A DNA stretch of 64,000 nucleotides from contig NZ_FYEE01000005.1 in the NCBI RefSeq assembly GCF_900187645.1, forward strand, positions 248,001-312,000, written 5' to 3'. This document shows, one piece after another, positions 19,147-28,702 of the stretch. The position numbers were made by a program, and so were the translations under genes. A model generated the notes under the pieces. It had not been told where the DNA came from. It saw only the letters and a program-made list of their open reading frames with translations, and did no database searches. The number at the start of each line of letters is the position of its first letter. Position 1 is the first letter of the stretch. The stretch comes from Pseudomonas sp. Irchel 3E20. Its GTDB lineage: Bacteria > Pseudomonadota > Gammaproteobacteria > Pseudomonadales > Pseudomonadaceae.

Positions 19147-22100
19147 ATGCAATGGATGTTCATGCTCATCGGCCTGCTGCTGGGCTGGCTGCTCGACGAG
19201 GAGCCCGGCGAAGCCCTGGTCGGCGCATTGCTGGGCCTGGGCCTGGGCCAGGCCATCGTCCTCTCGCGCCTGGGCGCGCAAGCGGCAGTGCAGGGCCAGG
19301 CCTTGGCCGCGTTGGAGCAACGCCTGGCCCTGGTGGAAAGCCCGGCCGCCGACGTCCAAGCCCCCGCCCCCGCCCCAGTACCGGTAGAGCCTGAACCGGT
19401 AGAGCCTGAACCGGTCATGGCCGCTGCGCCCGAACCCACCGCGCCCGCCCAGGAACTGGTCTGGGAACTGCCCGCCGACCTGCCCACCGCCGAGCCAACC
19501 CCCGCCGACCCTTGGCAACCCGCGGCGCCACAGCAACCTGCGCCGCCGCGTACACCCAACCTGATCGACCGCGCCATCGCCTCGGCGCGCAACTGGCTGT
19601 TGGGCGGCAATACCGTGTTGCGGGTCGGGGTGCTGCTGTTGTTCCTCGGCCTGGCGTTCCTGCTGCGCTACGCCACCGAAGGCGTGGTGGTGCCACTGGA
19701 GTTGCGCTACGCCGGGGTGGCTGCCGTCGCCCTCGGCTTGCTGGGCCTGGGCTGGTGGCTGCGCCTGCGCAACCGCCAATACGCCGTGATGCTCCAGGGC
19801 GCGGGGATTGGCGTGCTCTATCTCACGGTGTTCGCAGCCATGCGCCTGCACCCGTTGATCGACCCGACCGCAGCCTTGGGCCTGCTGGTGGCGGTGACGG
19901 TCTTCTGCGCGATTCTGGCGGTCACCCAGGACGCCCTCGCCCTGGCGGCGGCCGCCGCACTGGGCGGCTTTGCCGCGCCCATCCTTACCTCCACCGGCGC
20001 CGGTAGCCACGTGGCGCTGTTCAGCTATTTCGCGTTGCTCAACACCGGCATCCTGGCCATCGCCTGGTTCAAGGCCTGGCGCCTGCTCAATGTGATCGGC
20101 TTCGTCGGCACCTTCGGCATCGGCCTGGCGTGGGGCCTGCGCGCCTACACACCGGAACTGCTGTGGAGCACCGAGCCGTTCCTGATTCTGTTCTTCCTGA
20201 TGTACCTGGCCATTGGCTTGCTATTCACCCGCCGCAGGTTGCTGGAAATGCCCGGTGCCCCGGCCGATGACAGCCGTGCAGCGCTGTTGCAGTGGGCGGC
20301 GCGCAAGGGCGATTACGTCGACGGCACGCTGCTATTCGGCCCGCCGCTGGTGGGCTTCGGCTTGCAGTTCGCCTTGGTGCAGCACTTGGAGTTCGCGGCG
20401 GCGTTCAGCGCCCTGGCGCTGGGGATCGTCTACATGGCGCTGGCCCGGATGCTGGCGGGCGGGCGCGCCTTGTTGCTGAGCGAAACCTGCCTGGCGCTGG
20501 GGGTGATTTTCGCCAGCCTGGCCATCCCGCTGGGCTTGGATGCGCGCTGGACGTCCGCCGCTTGGGCGGTGGAGGGCGCCGGGATCGTCTGGCTCGGCCT
20601 GCGCCAACAGCGCGTCATGGCCCGCGCCTTCGCCTTGTTGCTGCAAGCGGGCGCGGCGCTGGCGTTTGTCAGCGAACTGCGGGGCGGCCAGACCAGCCTG
20701 CTCGACGCCCCGCCGTTGGGCGCGTTGCTGCTTGGGGTAGCGCTGCTGTTCAGCTTCTGGCAACTGCGCCGCGCCGCGCCCCCACAACGGGCCGTGTGGG
20801 AAGGCTGGTTGCTGCCGGGGCTGGCCGGCGCGGGGCTGGGCTTTGTGTACCTGTTGGCGCCGCTGTTGTTCCAGGTGCCCGGCACGACGATCGGCTGGGC
20901 GCTGCTGGGCCTGTTGAGTTTACTGGCGGGTTTGCGCCTGGCTTCGCGCACCGTTGTGGCGTGCGCGTTGGCGGTGCAGGTGGGCGCCGGGTTGATGTTC
21001 TTCGCGGCGTGGCTGGGGCGGGCGGCGGCGGAAGACGCCACGGTGCTGGCCCACGCCAGTTTCTGGGCGCCGCTGGCCTTGGGCCTGGCGGGGCTGATCG
21101 GGGCGTGGCGCCTGCATCGCCAAACCTTGGCCACGGCGTGGCAGCCGCTGGACCTACCGCGTTTGTCTGCCGCGTTGTCGTTGTGGGGCGCGCTCTGGTG
21201 GGCCCGGGCCTGGGCCAGCGAAATCCTGCGCTTTGCCCCGACTGACCTGCATACCGCGCTGCTACTGGTGGCACTGGCCCTGAGCATGGCGCTGTGGGCG
21301 TGGCTGGCGCTGCGGTTGCGCTGGCCGATGTTGGCCCTGCTGTGCACCGGGTGGGTGCCGGTGGCGGCAGTGGTGCTGGTCGCGGGCTACTTCGAGGGCT
21401 ATCACCCGGCGGTGGACTTTGGTTGGCTGGCCTGGCCGCTGCTGTTCGCCGTGCATTTCCTCAGCCTGCGGCGCCTGGCGCCGATGTTGCCTGCCAGGGC
21501 CTTGAGCGCGGCCCATGTGCTGGGTTGCTGGCTGCTGATCGGCGTGTTGGCGCTGGAATTGCGCTACGCCATGGTGCTGATGGCCGAGCAGTACAACGCC
21601 TGGCGCTGGTTGGGCTGGGCGCTGTTGCCCAGCCTGTACCTGGTGCTGGCAGCGCTGCCCCGGGCCTGGCCGTGGCCGGTGTCGGCCTATGCCCGCGAGT
21701 ACCGGGTGTACGCTGCGCTGCCGCTGGCGGGGTTGATGCTGGTGTGGTTCTGGCTGGCCAACGCCTTTAGCGCGGGCAACGCCGAGCCGCTGCCTTATGT
21801 GCCGCTGCTCAACCCGCTGGAGCTGGGCCTGTTGTTCGCTCTGTTCGGCGTGTACCTGTGGTCGCGCAGCGCGGCGGGCCAGTGGGGCCAGTGGGGCCTG
21901 CGCGCCGACCACGCACAGCGCCTGGGGCAATTGTTGGTGGGGGTGTCGCTGTTCGCGTTCTTCACCGCGCTGGTGATGCGCGGCGCCCATCAGTGGAGCG
22001 GCGTCCCCTTTGAGTTGGATGCGCTGTTGGCGTCGATGCGGGTGCAGGCCGGGTTGTCCATCGTCTGGACCCTCATGGCCCTGGGCTTGATGATCGGCGG

Positions 22101-22332
22101 CCATTTGCGCCATCGCCGCGAAGTCTGGCTGGTGGGTGCGGCCTTGATCGCGCTGGTGGTGGCCAAGCTGTTTTTTGTCGAACTGAGCAACCGTGGCGGG
22201 TTGGCCCGCATCGTCTCGTTTATCGGCGTCGGTGTGCTGTTGCTGGTGGTGGGCTACTTCGCGCCGCTGCCGCCCAAACGTGTGCAAACGCCCGCCAACG
22301 CGGGTAACGAAAAGCAAGGAGTGTCGTCTTGA
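19147..22332 (+). CDS. DUF2339 multi-pass membrane protein
   Basis: A very hydrophobic inner-membrane protein of 1061 residues. Residues 1-17 form a first helix; about 45-70 could form a short coiled coil; about 75-140 is a Pro/Ala/Glu-rich linker with VEPEP repeats; the rest is a long series of membrane helices, probably more than 20, with Trp- and Arg-rich short loops. This is the DUF2339 layout; the function is unknown. The stop overlaps the TTG start of the DUF3999 gene, so the two are translated as a pair. Cell-envelope transport or assembly would be a guess. Confidence 0.88.
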   Translation: MQWMFMLIGLLLGWLLDEEPGEALVGALLGLGLGQAIVLSRLGAQAAVQGQALAALEQRLALVESPAADVQAPAPAPVPVEPEPVEPEPVMAAAPEPTAPAQELVWELPADLPTAEPTPADPWQPAAPQQPAPPRTPNLIDRAIASARNWLLGGNTVLRVGVLLLFLGLAFLLRYATEGVVVPLELRYAGVAAVALGLLGLGWWLRLRNRQYAVMLQGAGIGVLYLTVFAAMRLHPLIDPTAALGLLVAVTVFCAILAVTQDALALAAAAALGGFAAPILTSTGAGSHVALFSYFALLNTGILAIAWFKAWRLLNVIGFVGTFGIGLAWGLRAYTPELLWSTEPFLILFFLMYLAIGLLFTRRRLLEMPGAPADDSRAALLQWAARKGDYVDGTLLFGPPLVGFGLQFALVQHLEFAAAFSALALGIVYMALARMLAGGRALLLSETCLALGVIFASLAIPLGLDARWTSAAWAVEGAGIVWLGLRQQRVMARAFALLLQAGAALAFVSELRGGQTSLLDAPPLGALLLGVALLFSFWQLRRAAPPQRAVWEGWLLPGLAGAGLGFVYLLAPLLFQVPGTTIGWALLGLLSLLAGLRLASRTVVACALAVQVGAGLMFFAAWLGRAAAEDATVLAHASFWAPLALGLAGLIGAWRLHRQTLATAWQPLDLPRLSAALSLWGALWWARAWASEILRFAPTDLHTALLLVALALSMALWAWLALRLRWPMLALLCTGWVPVAAVVLVAGYFEGYHPAVDFGWLAWPLLFAVHFLSLRRLAPMLPARALSAAHVLGCWLLIGVLALELRYAMVLMAEQYNAWRWLGWALLPSLYLVLAALPRAWPWPVSAYAREYRVYAALPLAGLMLVWFWLANAFSAGNAEPLPYVPLLNPLELGLLFALFGVYLWSRSAAGQWGQWGLRADHAQRLGQLLVGVSLFAFFTALVMRGAHQWSGVPFELDALLASMRVQAGLSIVWTLMALGLMIGGHLRHRREVWLVGAALIALVVAKLFFVELSNRGGLARIVSFIGVGVLLLVVGYFAPLPPKRVQTPANAGNEKQGVSS
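19381..19416 (+). repeat. Short coding tandem repeat in the DUF2339 linker
   Basis: The 15-base unit CCGGTAGAGCCTGAA is repeated twice exactly with a partial third copy, encoding VEPEP repeats in the linker. Such units can change number by slippage. Confidence 0.75.
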
Positions 22333-23702
22333 TTGCAACGCTGAACCGCGGATGGCTGGGCGCGCTGGGCCTGTGCCTGGCGCTGGCGGCCCAGGCCCAG
22401 GACCAACCCGGCGACTTCGCCACCCAAGTACCCCTGACCCTGAGCGGCGACGGCCCGTGGTACCGCCTCGAGTTGCCGCTGGCCGTGCAGATGCTGGCAC
22501 GCCACAGCGACCTAGCGGACATGCGGGTGTTCAACGCCGCCGGTGAGCCGATGGCCTACGCGGTGGCCCGGGAGCCGGCGCAAACCCATGAACAGCGCAG
22601 CCTGCACGAGGTGAAATGGTTCCCGCTGTACAGCGCCGCCGACGCGGCCGAGGCCAAGCCCAGCGTGCGGGTGCAGTCGAACGCCAGCGGCACCTTGGTG
22701 CAAGTGGAGCCGTCCACTGAACTTGAGGCCGGCGAGGAAGTGCTGCGCGGTTGGCTGCTCGATACCAGTGCGGTCAAGGCACCGCTGGAGCAGTTGATCC
22801 TCGACTGGACCGATCGCGACGGCTTCCAGCGCTTCAGCATCGAGGCCAGCGACGACTTGCAGCGCTGGCGGGCCTGGGGCGAAGGGCAGGTGGCACGGCT
22901 GTCGTTCGCCGACGAGCGGGTCGAACAGCATGAAGTCAGCTTGCCCGGGCAACCGGCGCGCTACCTGCGCCTGCTGTGGAACGCCCCGCAAGCGGCGCCG
23001 GCGCTCACCTCGGTGCAAGTGCGCAGCACCAGCAGCACGCGCCTGCCGCAGCCGCTGGTGTGGTCGCAACGCCTGACCGGCAGCAGCGTCAAGGACGGCG
23101 AATACACCTGGCAACTGCCGGTGGCGCTGAGTGTCGAGCGCTTGCGCCTGGAAATGGGCGAAGCCAATACCCTGGCCCCGGTGCTGCTTTACGGGCGCCG
23201 CGACAGCAGCGCGCCGTGGTACTCGCTGGGGGGCGGTTTGTTGTATCGCCTGAGCCAGAACGGCCAAGACGTGGTGCAAGACCAACTGCAGTTGCCCGGG
23301 CAGGTTGTGCAGCAGCTCAAACTCGCGGTGGACGGCCGCGGCGGTGGCCTCGGCCTGGCCGCGCCGGCCCTGTACGTGGCGGTGCGCCCCAGCCAGGTGG
23401 TGTTCCTTGCGCGCGGTGCGGGGCCCTACACCCTGGCGCTGGGCAGCCCAACGGCGAAAGCGGCAAGCCTGGGCCTGGAAACCCTGATTCCCGATTACCG
23501 CCCCGAACGCCTGGCGACCCTCGGCCAGGCTCGGGTGGACGCCAGCGTGCCGGTCGCCAGCGCCCCGGTCGCCGGGCCACTGACCGAGCCGCTACCGATT
23601 GTCGCGGGCACCGACTGGAAAAAACTCAGCCTGTGGGCCGTCCTGCTGCTGGGTGTGCTGGCGCTGGCGGGTATGGCGTTCAGCCTGCTGCGCAAACAAT
23701 AG
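22329..23702 (+). CDS. DUF3999 domain-containing exported protein
   Basis: A 457-residue protein with a signal peptide (about 1-22, ending AQAQ), a large periplasmic beta-rich domain, and one C-terminal membrane helix (about 435-453) ending in a short basic tail. It matches the DUF3999 family, function unknown. The start is TTG at 22329, preceded by AAGGAG at a good distance and overlapping the DUF2339 stop (TTGA), so it is coupled to that gene. The pair probably forms one envelope complex with the anchor of this protein lying in the inner membrane. Confidence 0.85.
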   Translation: MIATLNRGWLGALGLCLALAAQAQDQPGDFATQVPLTLSGDGPWYRLELPLAVQMLARHSDLADMRVFNAAGEPMAYAVAREPAQTHEQRSLHEVKWFPLYSAADAAEAKPSVRVQSNASGTLVQVEPSTELEAGEEVLRGWLLDTSAVKAPLEQLILDWTDRDGFQRFSIEASDDLQRWRAWGEGQVARLSFADERVEQHEVSLPGQPARYLRLLWNAPQAAPALTSVQVRSTSSTRLPQPLVWSQRLTGSSVKDGEYTWQLPVALSVERLRLEMGEANTLAPVLLYGRRDSSAPWYSLGGGLLYRLSQNGQDVVQDQLQLPGQVVQQLKLAVDGRGGGLGLAAPALYVAVRPSQVVFLARGAGPYTLALGSPTAKAASLGLETLIPDYRPERLATLGQARVDASVPVASAPVAGPLTEPLPIVAGTDWKKLSLWAVLLLGVLALAGMAFSLLRKQ

Positions 23703-23705
23703 GCC

Positions 23706-23795
23706 CGTGTGGCAGCGGGCCCTGCCCGCGATGGGGCCTGTATAGCCGCTGCCTCTCTATCGGCAGGCATGCCACCATCGCGGGCGGGCCCCGCA
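23706..23795. repeat. REP inverted pair before fbp
   Basis: GTGTGGCAGCGGGCCCTGCCCGCGAT faces ATCGCGGGCGGGCCCCG with a GGCAGGCATGCCACC interval. It lies between the DUF3999 gene and fbp. Confidence 0.7.
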
Positions 23796-23924
23796 TTCGG
23801 GCAAGGATGGTGGCGGCCGCCCAATCTGAACTCAATCCGCTGAATCTCGTCTGATAAGAGCAATTGCCCCCGCACTCGCGTTAAACTGCGCGGGTTTTTC
23901 GCCCCCCATCCTCCGGAGCCTTCC

Positions 23925-24935
23925 ATGTCCCGCGTTACCCTGAGTCGCTATTTGATTGAGCAGACCCGCAGCAACAACACTCCTGCCGATCTGCGCTTCC
24001 TGATCGAGGTCGTGGCGCGCGCCTGCAAGGAAATCAGCCACGCCGTTTCCAAAGGCGCACTGGGCGGTGTTCTGGGCAGCATGGGCACCGAAAACGTGCA
24101 GGGCGAAGTGCAGAAAAAACTCGACGTGATTTCCAACGAAATCCTCCTCGAAGCCAACGAATGGGGCGGCCACCTGGCCGGCATGGCGTCCGAAGAAATG
24201 GACAACGCCTACCAGATCCCCGGCAAATACCCCAAAGGCGCGTACCTGCTGGTGTTCGACCCGCTGGACGGCTCGTCGAACATCGACATCAACGCGCCGG
24301 TCGGCACCATTTTCTCGGTGCTGCGTTGCCCCAACGAACACCTGAGCCAGAACGAAGCCCTGAACGAAAAGGCCTTTTTGCAGCCAGGCACCCAGCAGGT
24401 CGCCGCCGGTTACGCGATCTACGGCCCGCAGACCATGCTGGTGCTGACCCTGGGCGACGGCGTCAAAGGCTTCACCCTGGACCGCGAAATGGGCAGTTTC
24501 GTGCTGACCCACGAAGACATCACCATCCCGGCCGCGACCCAGGAATTTGCCATCAACATGTCCAACCAGCGCCACTGGGAAGCCCCGGTCCAGCGCTACG
24601 TCAGTGAACTGCTCGAAGGCGAGAGCGGCCCACTGAAGAAGAACTACAACATGCGTTGGGTTGCCGCGATGGTGGCTGACGTGCACCGCATCCTGACCCG
24701 CGGTGGCCTGTTCATGTACCCGCGCGACAGCCGCGAGCCGTCCAAACCCGGCAAACTGCGCCTGATGTACGAAGCCAACCCGATGTCGTTCCTCGTGGAA
24801 CAGGCCGGCGGCGTGTCCACCGACGGCCACCAGCGCATCCTCGACATCCAGCCAGAAGGCCTGCACCAGCGGGTGGCGGTGTTCCTCGGTTCCAAAGAAG
24901 AAGTCGAGCGCGTTACGGCCTACCACAAGGAATAA
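23925..24935 (+). CDS. fbp: Class I fructose-1,6-bisphosphatase
   Basis: A 336-residue gluconeogenic enzyme that hydrolyses fructose 1,6-bisphosphate. The metal-binding motif [20 protein letters not shown] is present, as are the substrate block [10 protein letters not shown] and the C-terminal [14 protein letters not shown] sequence ([17 protein letters not shown]). Pseudomonads lack phosphofructokinase and depend on this enzyme for hexose synthesis from organic acids. CTCCGGAG precedes the ATG. The DUF924 gene follows after three bases. Confidence 0.97.
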   Translation: MSRVTLSRYLIEQTRSNNTPADLRFLIEVVARACKEISHAVSKGALGGVLGSMGTENVQGEVQKKLDVISNEILLEANEWGGHLAGMASEEMDNAYQIPGKYPKGAYLLVFDPLDGSSNIDINAPVGTIFSVLRCPNEHLSQNEALNEKAFLQPGTQQVAAGYAIYGPQTMLVLTLGDGVKGFTLDREMGSFVLTHEDITIPAATQEFAINMSNQRHWEAPVQRYVSELLEGESGPLKKNYNMRWVAAMVADVHRILTRGGLFMYPRDSREPSKPGKLRLMYEANPMSFLVEQAGGVSTDGHQRILDIQPEGLHQRVAVFLGSKEEVERVTAYHKE

Positions 24936-24938
24936 ACC

Positions 24939-25541
24939 ATGACCGCGCCCTGGCAGCCGTTGCTTGAATGGTGGTTCGGTGAAGCCGAACAGCCCAACGC
25001 AGTGGCTGCACAGAAGGGCGGGTTATGGTTCGGCAAGCGTGACAGCCAGGACCTTGAAGCGCGCACGCGTTTCGCGGCCCTGGTGGAGCAGGCCCTGGCC
25101 GGCGAATTGACCGGGTGGACGCAATGTCCCGAGGGTTGGCTGGCCCAGGTGCTACTGCTCGATCAACTGCCACGCATGATCTTTCGCGACACCCCCAAAG
25201 CATTTTTCGGTGACCTGCGGGCCCAGGCCCTGGTGGCCCAAGGCATTGCCGCGGATTTCGACCGGCAATTGCCGCCGATCCGCCGCGTGTTCATCTACCT
25301 GGTGTTCGAACACTGCGAAAACCTGGCGGTGCAGAACGAAGCGGTTTCGCGCTTCAGCCAACTGCACGACCAACAACCGCCGCACGAGCGCGCCGTGTTC
25401 GCCAGCAACCTGGACTACGCCCAACGGCACCAGCAGGTGATCGCTCGGTTCGGGCGCTTCCCCCACCGCAACGACATCCTCGGGCGCGCAAGCACGCCTG
25501 AGGAAGTGGCGTTTCTGGCGGGGCCGGGGTCGCGCTTTTAG
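24939..25541 (+). CDS. DUF924 family protein
   Basis: A 200-residue soluble protein with the family blocks WFGEAE near the N terminus, LLLDQLPRMIFR, and the C-terminal FGRFPHRNDILGR. DUF924 proteins have an all-helical TPR-like fold and no assigned activity. The ATG is three bases after the fbp stop, so it is co-transcribed with fbp; this neighbour is common in Pseudomonas but does not define a role. Confidence 0.9.
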   Translation: MTAPWQPLLEWWFGEAEQPNAVAAQKGGLWFGKRDSQDLEARTRFAALVEQALAGELTGWTQCPEGWLAQVLLLDQLPRMIFRDTPKAFFGDLRAQALVAQGIAADFDRQLPPIRRVFIYLVFEHCENLAVQNEAVSRFSQLHDQQPPHERAVFASNLDYAQRHQQVIARFGRFPHRNDILGRASTPEEVAFLAGPGSRF

Positions 25542-25543
25542 GC

Positions 25544-25600
25544 CAGGCTCGCTCCCACAATGGATAGCTTTTGTGTGGGAGCGAGCCTGCTCGCGATAGA
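25544..25600. repeat. Inverted REP pair
   Basis: AGGCTCGCTCCCACA and TGTGGGAGCGAGCCTGCTCGCGAT face each other between two convergent genes. Confidence 0.8.
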
Positions 25601-25615
25601 GCCCTAACGCTCAGC

Positions 25616-27508
25616 TCAAATCCTGAAACTGCCCACCAAGTGCTTGAGCCGCGCCGCTTGTTGTTCCAAGTCGGCGCAGGCGCGCAGGGTGGCTTGCAGG
25701 TTCTCCACGCCTTCCTGGTTCAGGGTGTTGATTTCAGTGATATCGACGTTGATCGACTCCACCACCGAGGTCTGCTCTTCAGTGGCGGTGGCCACCGATT
25801 GGTTCATGCCGTCGATCTCGCCGATGCGCTGAGTCACGCTGACCAACCGCTCGCCGGCCTGGTTGGCGATGCCGACGCTGGTTTCGCTCTGGCGCTGGCT
25901 GTCGGTCATGATGCTGACCGCTTCGCGGGCGCCGACTTGTAGTTCCTCGATCATTGTCTGCACTTGCTGCGCCGAGTCCTGGGTGCGGTGCGCGAGGTTG
26001 CGCACTTCATCGGCGACTACCGCGAAGCCACGCCCGGCCTCACCGGCGCGGGCCGCCTCGATGGCGGCGTTGAGGGCCAGCAGGTTGGTTTGCTGGGAAA
26101 TGCTGGTGATGACTTCCAGGATCTGCCCGATGTTCACCGTGTGGCTGTTGAGGGTTTCGATGTTGCCGCACGAATCGCTGATTTTCGCCGACAGTTGCTG
26201 CATTGCGCCGATGGTCTTGTCCACCACTTGCTGGCCGTCCTCGGCCAGGCTGCGCGCCTCGCTGGAGTGCTGGGAGGCGAGGGCGGCGTTCTGGGCGATT
26301 TCCTGGGCCGCGGCGCCGAGCTGGTTGATGGCCGCCGCGACGCTGCTGGTGCGCGAGGCCTGCTGGTCGGAGTTGAGCATCGACGAGTTGGAGGCGCTGA
26401 CCACCCGCACTGCCACTTCGTTGACCTGGCCGGTGGCCGAGGCCACTTCGCGGATCGAGCTGTGGATGCGTTCCACGAAGCGGTTGAACGACACCCCCAG
26501 CGTGCCGAACTCGTCGTGGCCGTGAATGGTCAGGCGCCGGGTCAGGTCACCTTCGCCTTCGGCAATGTCGTGCATGGCGCGGCCCATGGTCAGCAGCGGC
26601 TGCATCAGCAGGCGGATCAGCATGCTCAGCAAAGCGATGATGATGACCACCGCAATCACCATGGCGATGATGGCCGAAGTGCGGAACTCGCCAAGCATGG
26701 CGAACGCGGTGTTTTGGTCGAGCACCAGGGCCACGTACCAATCGGCGGACGGCACGCCTTTGACCGGGGTGAGGGCGATGAATTGCGCCTGGCCATCCAC
26801 CTCGACTTCCTGCAAACCGCTGCGCAGCGCAGGCGTGGCGGCGGGGTAGAGTTCGGCCAAGGTCTTGAGCTGCAACTTGCTGTCCGGGTGGATCAACACT
26901 TTGCCTTGGGCGTTGACGATAAAGGCGTGGCCGTGACCGTCGAAGTCCAGGGAGTTGATGATGGCGCTGACGCTGCTCAGGTCGATGTCCGCGCCGCTGA
27001 CGCCGATGGTTTGGTTCTGGTACTGCACCGGGGTGGCGACGGTGATGACCAGTTTGCCCGAAGAAGCCGAGACGTAGGGTTCGGTGACGATGGTTTGCCC
27101 GGCGCCAATGGCGGCTTTGTACCAGCCGCGTACGCGCGGGTCGTAGTCGGCTGGGCGGTTGCCGGTAGGCACCGAGGTCATCGCGCCGTCCTGGCCACCG
27201 AAGTAGCTGAGCTGGAAATTGCTGGTGTAGGCGGGCAGGCCGATGCTGCGTGCCAGGTTTTGTGGGGTGGCGCCTTCTACGCCGATCTGCTGGGCCAGGG
27301 ATTGGGCCAGTTGGATGCGGCCTTCCAGCCAGGTCTGGATATTGCCGGTGGTCAGGCTGCCCAGTTCCTGCATCGAGGTTTCGGTACTGGCGCGCAGGCT
27401 CTGGCGCTGGCGGTAATCGTTGAACAGGATGAAGCAGGCGAAGGCCACAGCGACCACCAGGGCGGCGGCCAGGAGGATCTTGTGGCTGAATTTCATGTTT
27501 CGGGTCAT
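25616..27508 (-). CDS. Methyl-accepting chemotaxis protein, dCache type
   Basis: A 630-residue chemoreceptor: TM1 (about 11-30), periplasmic dCache_1 domain (about 35-275), TM2 (about 278-300), HAMP (about 300-355) and the MCP signalling hairpin with the invariant tip [20 protein letters not shown]. The pocket shows R127-x-W129-Y130 (VRGWY), Tyr145 and GADID (Asp174), which resembles the amino-acid-binding motif of dCache_1 receptors such as PctA. An amino-acid ligand is therefore likely but inferred. A second ATG five codons in is an alternative start. No FliA promoter is clear. Confidence 0.92.
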   Translation of the reverse strand: MTRNMKFSHKILLAAALVVAVAFACFILFNDYRQRQSLRASTETSMQELGSLTTGNIQTWLEGRIQLAQSLAQQIGVEGATPQNLARSIGLPAYTSNFQLSYFGGQDGAMTSVPTGNRPADYDPRVRGWYKAAIGAGQTIVTEPYVSASSGKLVITVATPVQYQNQTIGVSGADIDLSSVSAIINSLDFDGHGHAFIVNAQGKVLIHPDSKLQLKTLAELYPAATPALRSGLQEVEVDGQAQFIALTPVKGVPSADWYVALVLDQNTAFAMLGEFRTSAIIAMVIAVVIIIALLSMLIRLLMQPLLTMGRAMHDIAEGEGDLTRRLTIHGHDEFGTLGVSFNRFVERIHSSIREVASATGQVNEVAVRVVSASNSSMLNSDQQASRTSSVAAAINQLGAAAQEIAQNAALASQHSSEARSLAEDGQQVVDKTIGAMQQLSAKISDSCGNIETLNSHTVNIGQILEVITSISQQTNLLALNAAIEAARAGEAGRGFAVVADEVRNLAHRTQDSAQQVQTMIEELQVGAREAVSIMTDSQRQSETSVGIANQAGERLVSVTQRIGEIDGMNQSVATATEEQTSVVESINVDITEINTLNQEGVENLQATLRACADLEQQAARLKHLVGSFRI

Positions 27509-27794
27509 GGAGGTTTACTACCGCAAAGGCTGGTCGGCGAGAGGGGGGAGGCAATTTGCCACACTGCGGGGGCTTGTGCTGCTTCTATGTCGTCTGGCGG
27601 GCGGTAAAGGTGAGGGGTTTTTCGGCAAAACCGACGAAATGTTCGCAGCCCTCAGGAAGTGGCTGATTTATTTGGCAAATGAAGACGTTACCGTTCAAGA
27701 AATACCCAGTTACACGGGGAACCAGATGGGGGTTTTCTCTTCTAAGCTTCTGGTTGGCAGCCATGCCTCCCCCTTTCGCCCCAGGAGTTCCACC
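27509..27794. other. Gap between the dCache receptor and small lipoprotein gene
   Basis: This 286-base divergent gap is less GC-rich than its surroundings near 27660-27740. It includes a GGTTTT/AAAACC hairpin at about 27617-27634. No gene is supported; one open frame continuing into the lipoprotein gene is an upstream extension without a start signal. Confidence 0.5.
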
Positions 27795-28049
27795 ATGTCG
27801 TTGCGATCTATCGCGTTGCTGGCGTTTTGCGTGTTGTTGGCCGCATGCAGCAAGGTCAATCAGGAAAACTACTCGAAACTGTCGGCGGGCATGCCCAAGG
27901 CCGAGGTCGAATCCCTGCTGGGCAAACCCACCGACTGTTCCGGCGCCCTGGGCATGTCCAGTTGCACCTGGGGCGACAAAAACAGCTTTATCAGCGTGCA
28001 GTACGCCGGTGACAAAGTGTTGATGTTCTCCGGGCAAGGCCTGAAGTAA
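27795..28049 (+). CDS. Small BamE/SmpA-like lipoprotein
   Basis: An 84-residue lipoprotein. The signal peptide ends with the lipobox LLAAC (Cys18), followed by a short domain with YSKLSAGMPKAEVESLLGKPTDC and CTWGD, which looks like the SmpA/OmlA/BamE-like fold (helix pair then strands). Two further cysteines could form a disulfide. The ATG follows CAGGAG. The lipocalin gene follows after 32 bases, so the two may be co-transcribed. Not the essential BamE itself; function unknown. Confidence 0.8.
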   Translation: MSLRSIALLAFCVLLAACSKVNQENYSKLSAGMPKAEVESLLGKPTDCSGALGMSSCTWGDKNSFISVQYAGDKVLMFSGQGLK

Positions 28050-28081
28050 ATCCGGGGCCTGGCGCCCACGGGAGAAGAATA

Positions 28082-28651
28082 ATGATGCGGTTAGTAATAG
28101 CTCTTATGGCCGGCCTGGCTTTGGCCGGTTGCGCCACTTCTGGCGATGACGGGTTGGCGCCCAAGACCGTCAACCAGGTTGACCTCAAGCGTTACCAAGG
28201 GGCCTGGTATGAACTGGCGCGCCTACCCATGTACTTCCAGCGCAACTGCGCGCAGTCCGAAGCCCATTACAGCCTCAAGCCCGACGGCAACGTCGCGGTG
28301 CTCAACCGCTGCCTGACCCAGGACTGGCAATGGGAAGAAGCCCGGGGCACGGCCTCGCCGCAAGTGCCGGGCAAGACCGACAAGCTGTCGGTTGAGTTCG
28401 ACACCTGGTTCAGTAGGCTGCTGCCGGGTGTGGCCAAGGGCGACTACTGGGTGCTGTACGTCAGCGACGACTACAAGACCGCCATCGTCGGCAGCCCGAG
28501 CCGTCGCTACCTGTGGCTGCTGTCGCGGACCCCGGAAATCAACGCGGTCAAGCGTGAAGACCTGCTCAGCCGCGCCCGCCAGCAAGGCTACGACACCACC
28601 CGCCTGATCTGGCGCGTCTCGGACCGGCAGATGGCCAAGACCTCGCATTGA
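28082..28651 (+). CDS. blc: Bacterial lipocalin, outer-membrane lipoprotein
   Basis: A 189-residue lipoprotein with lipobox LAGC (Cys17), then a lipocalin fold. Lipocalin motifs include GAWYELARLPMYFQ (structurally conserved region 1, with G-x-W), the NRC cysteine, YWVLYVSDDYKTAIVGSPSRRYLWLLSRTP and a late RQQGYDTTRL. Blc-type proteins bind fatty acids or lysophospholipids at the outer membrane. GGAGAAG lies eight bases before the first of two adjacent ATG codons. Confidence 0.92.
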   Translation: MMRLVIALMAGLALAGCATSGDDGLAPKTVNQVDLKRYQGAWYELARLPMYFQRNCAQSEAHYSLKPDGNVAVLNRCLTQDWQWEEARGTASPQVPGKTDKLSVEFDTWFSRLLPGVAKGDYWVLYVSDDYKTAIVGSPSRRYLWLLSRTPEINAVKREDLLSRARQQGYDTTRLIWRVSDRQMAKTSH

Positions 28652-28669
28652 GCGAAGAACCCCACCGTC

Positions 28670-28689
28670 GTAGCAAGCCCGCTTGCTAC
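28670..28689. repeat. Perfect short palindrome after blc
   Basis: GTAGCAAGC-CC-GCTTGCTAC has nine-base perfect arms. It sits between convergent blc and hutF and matches the REP variant also seen after hutH; it may act in termination. Confidence 0.7.
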
Positions 28690-28702
28690 ACAGGGCGTGG
28701 GT

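Noticed and set aside
27525..27560. FliA-like promoter for the dCache receptor
   Set aside because: GCCGACCA matches the -10 at only six of eight bases and no -35 is found at the right spacing.
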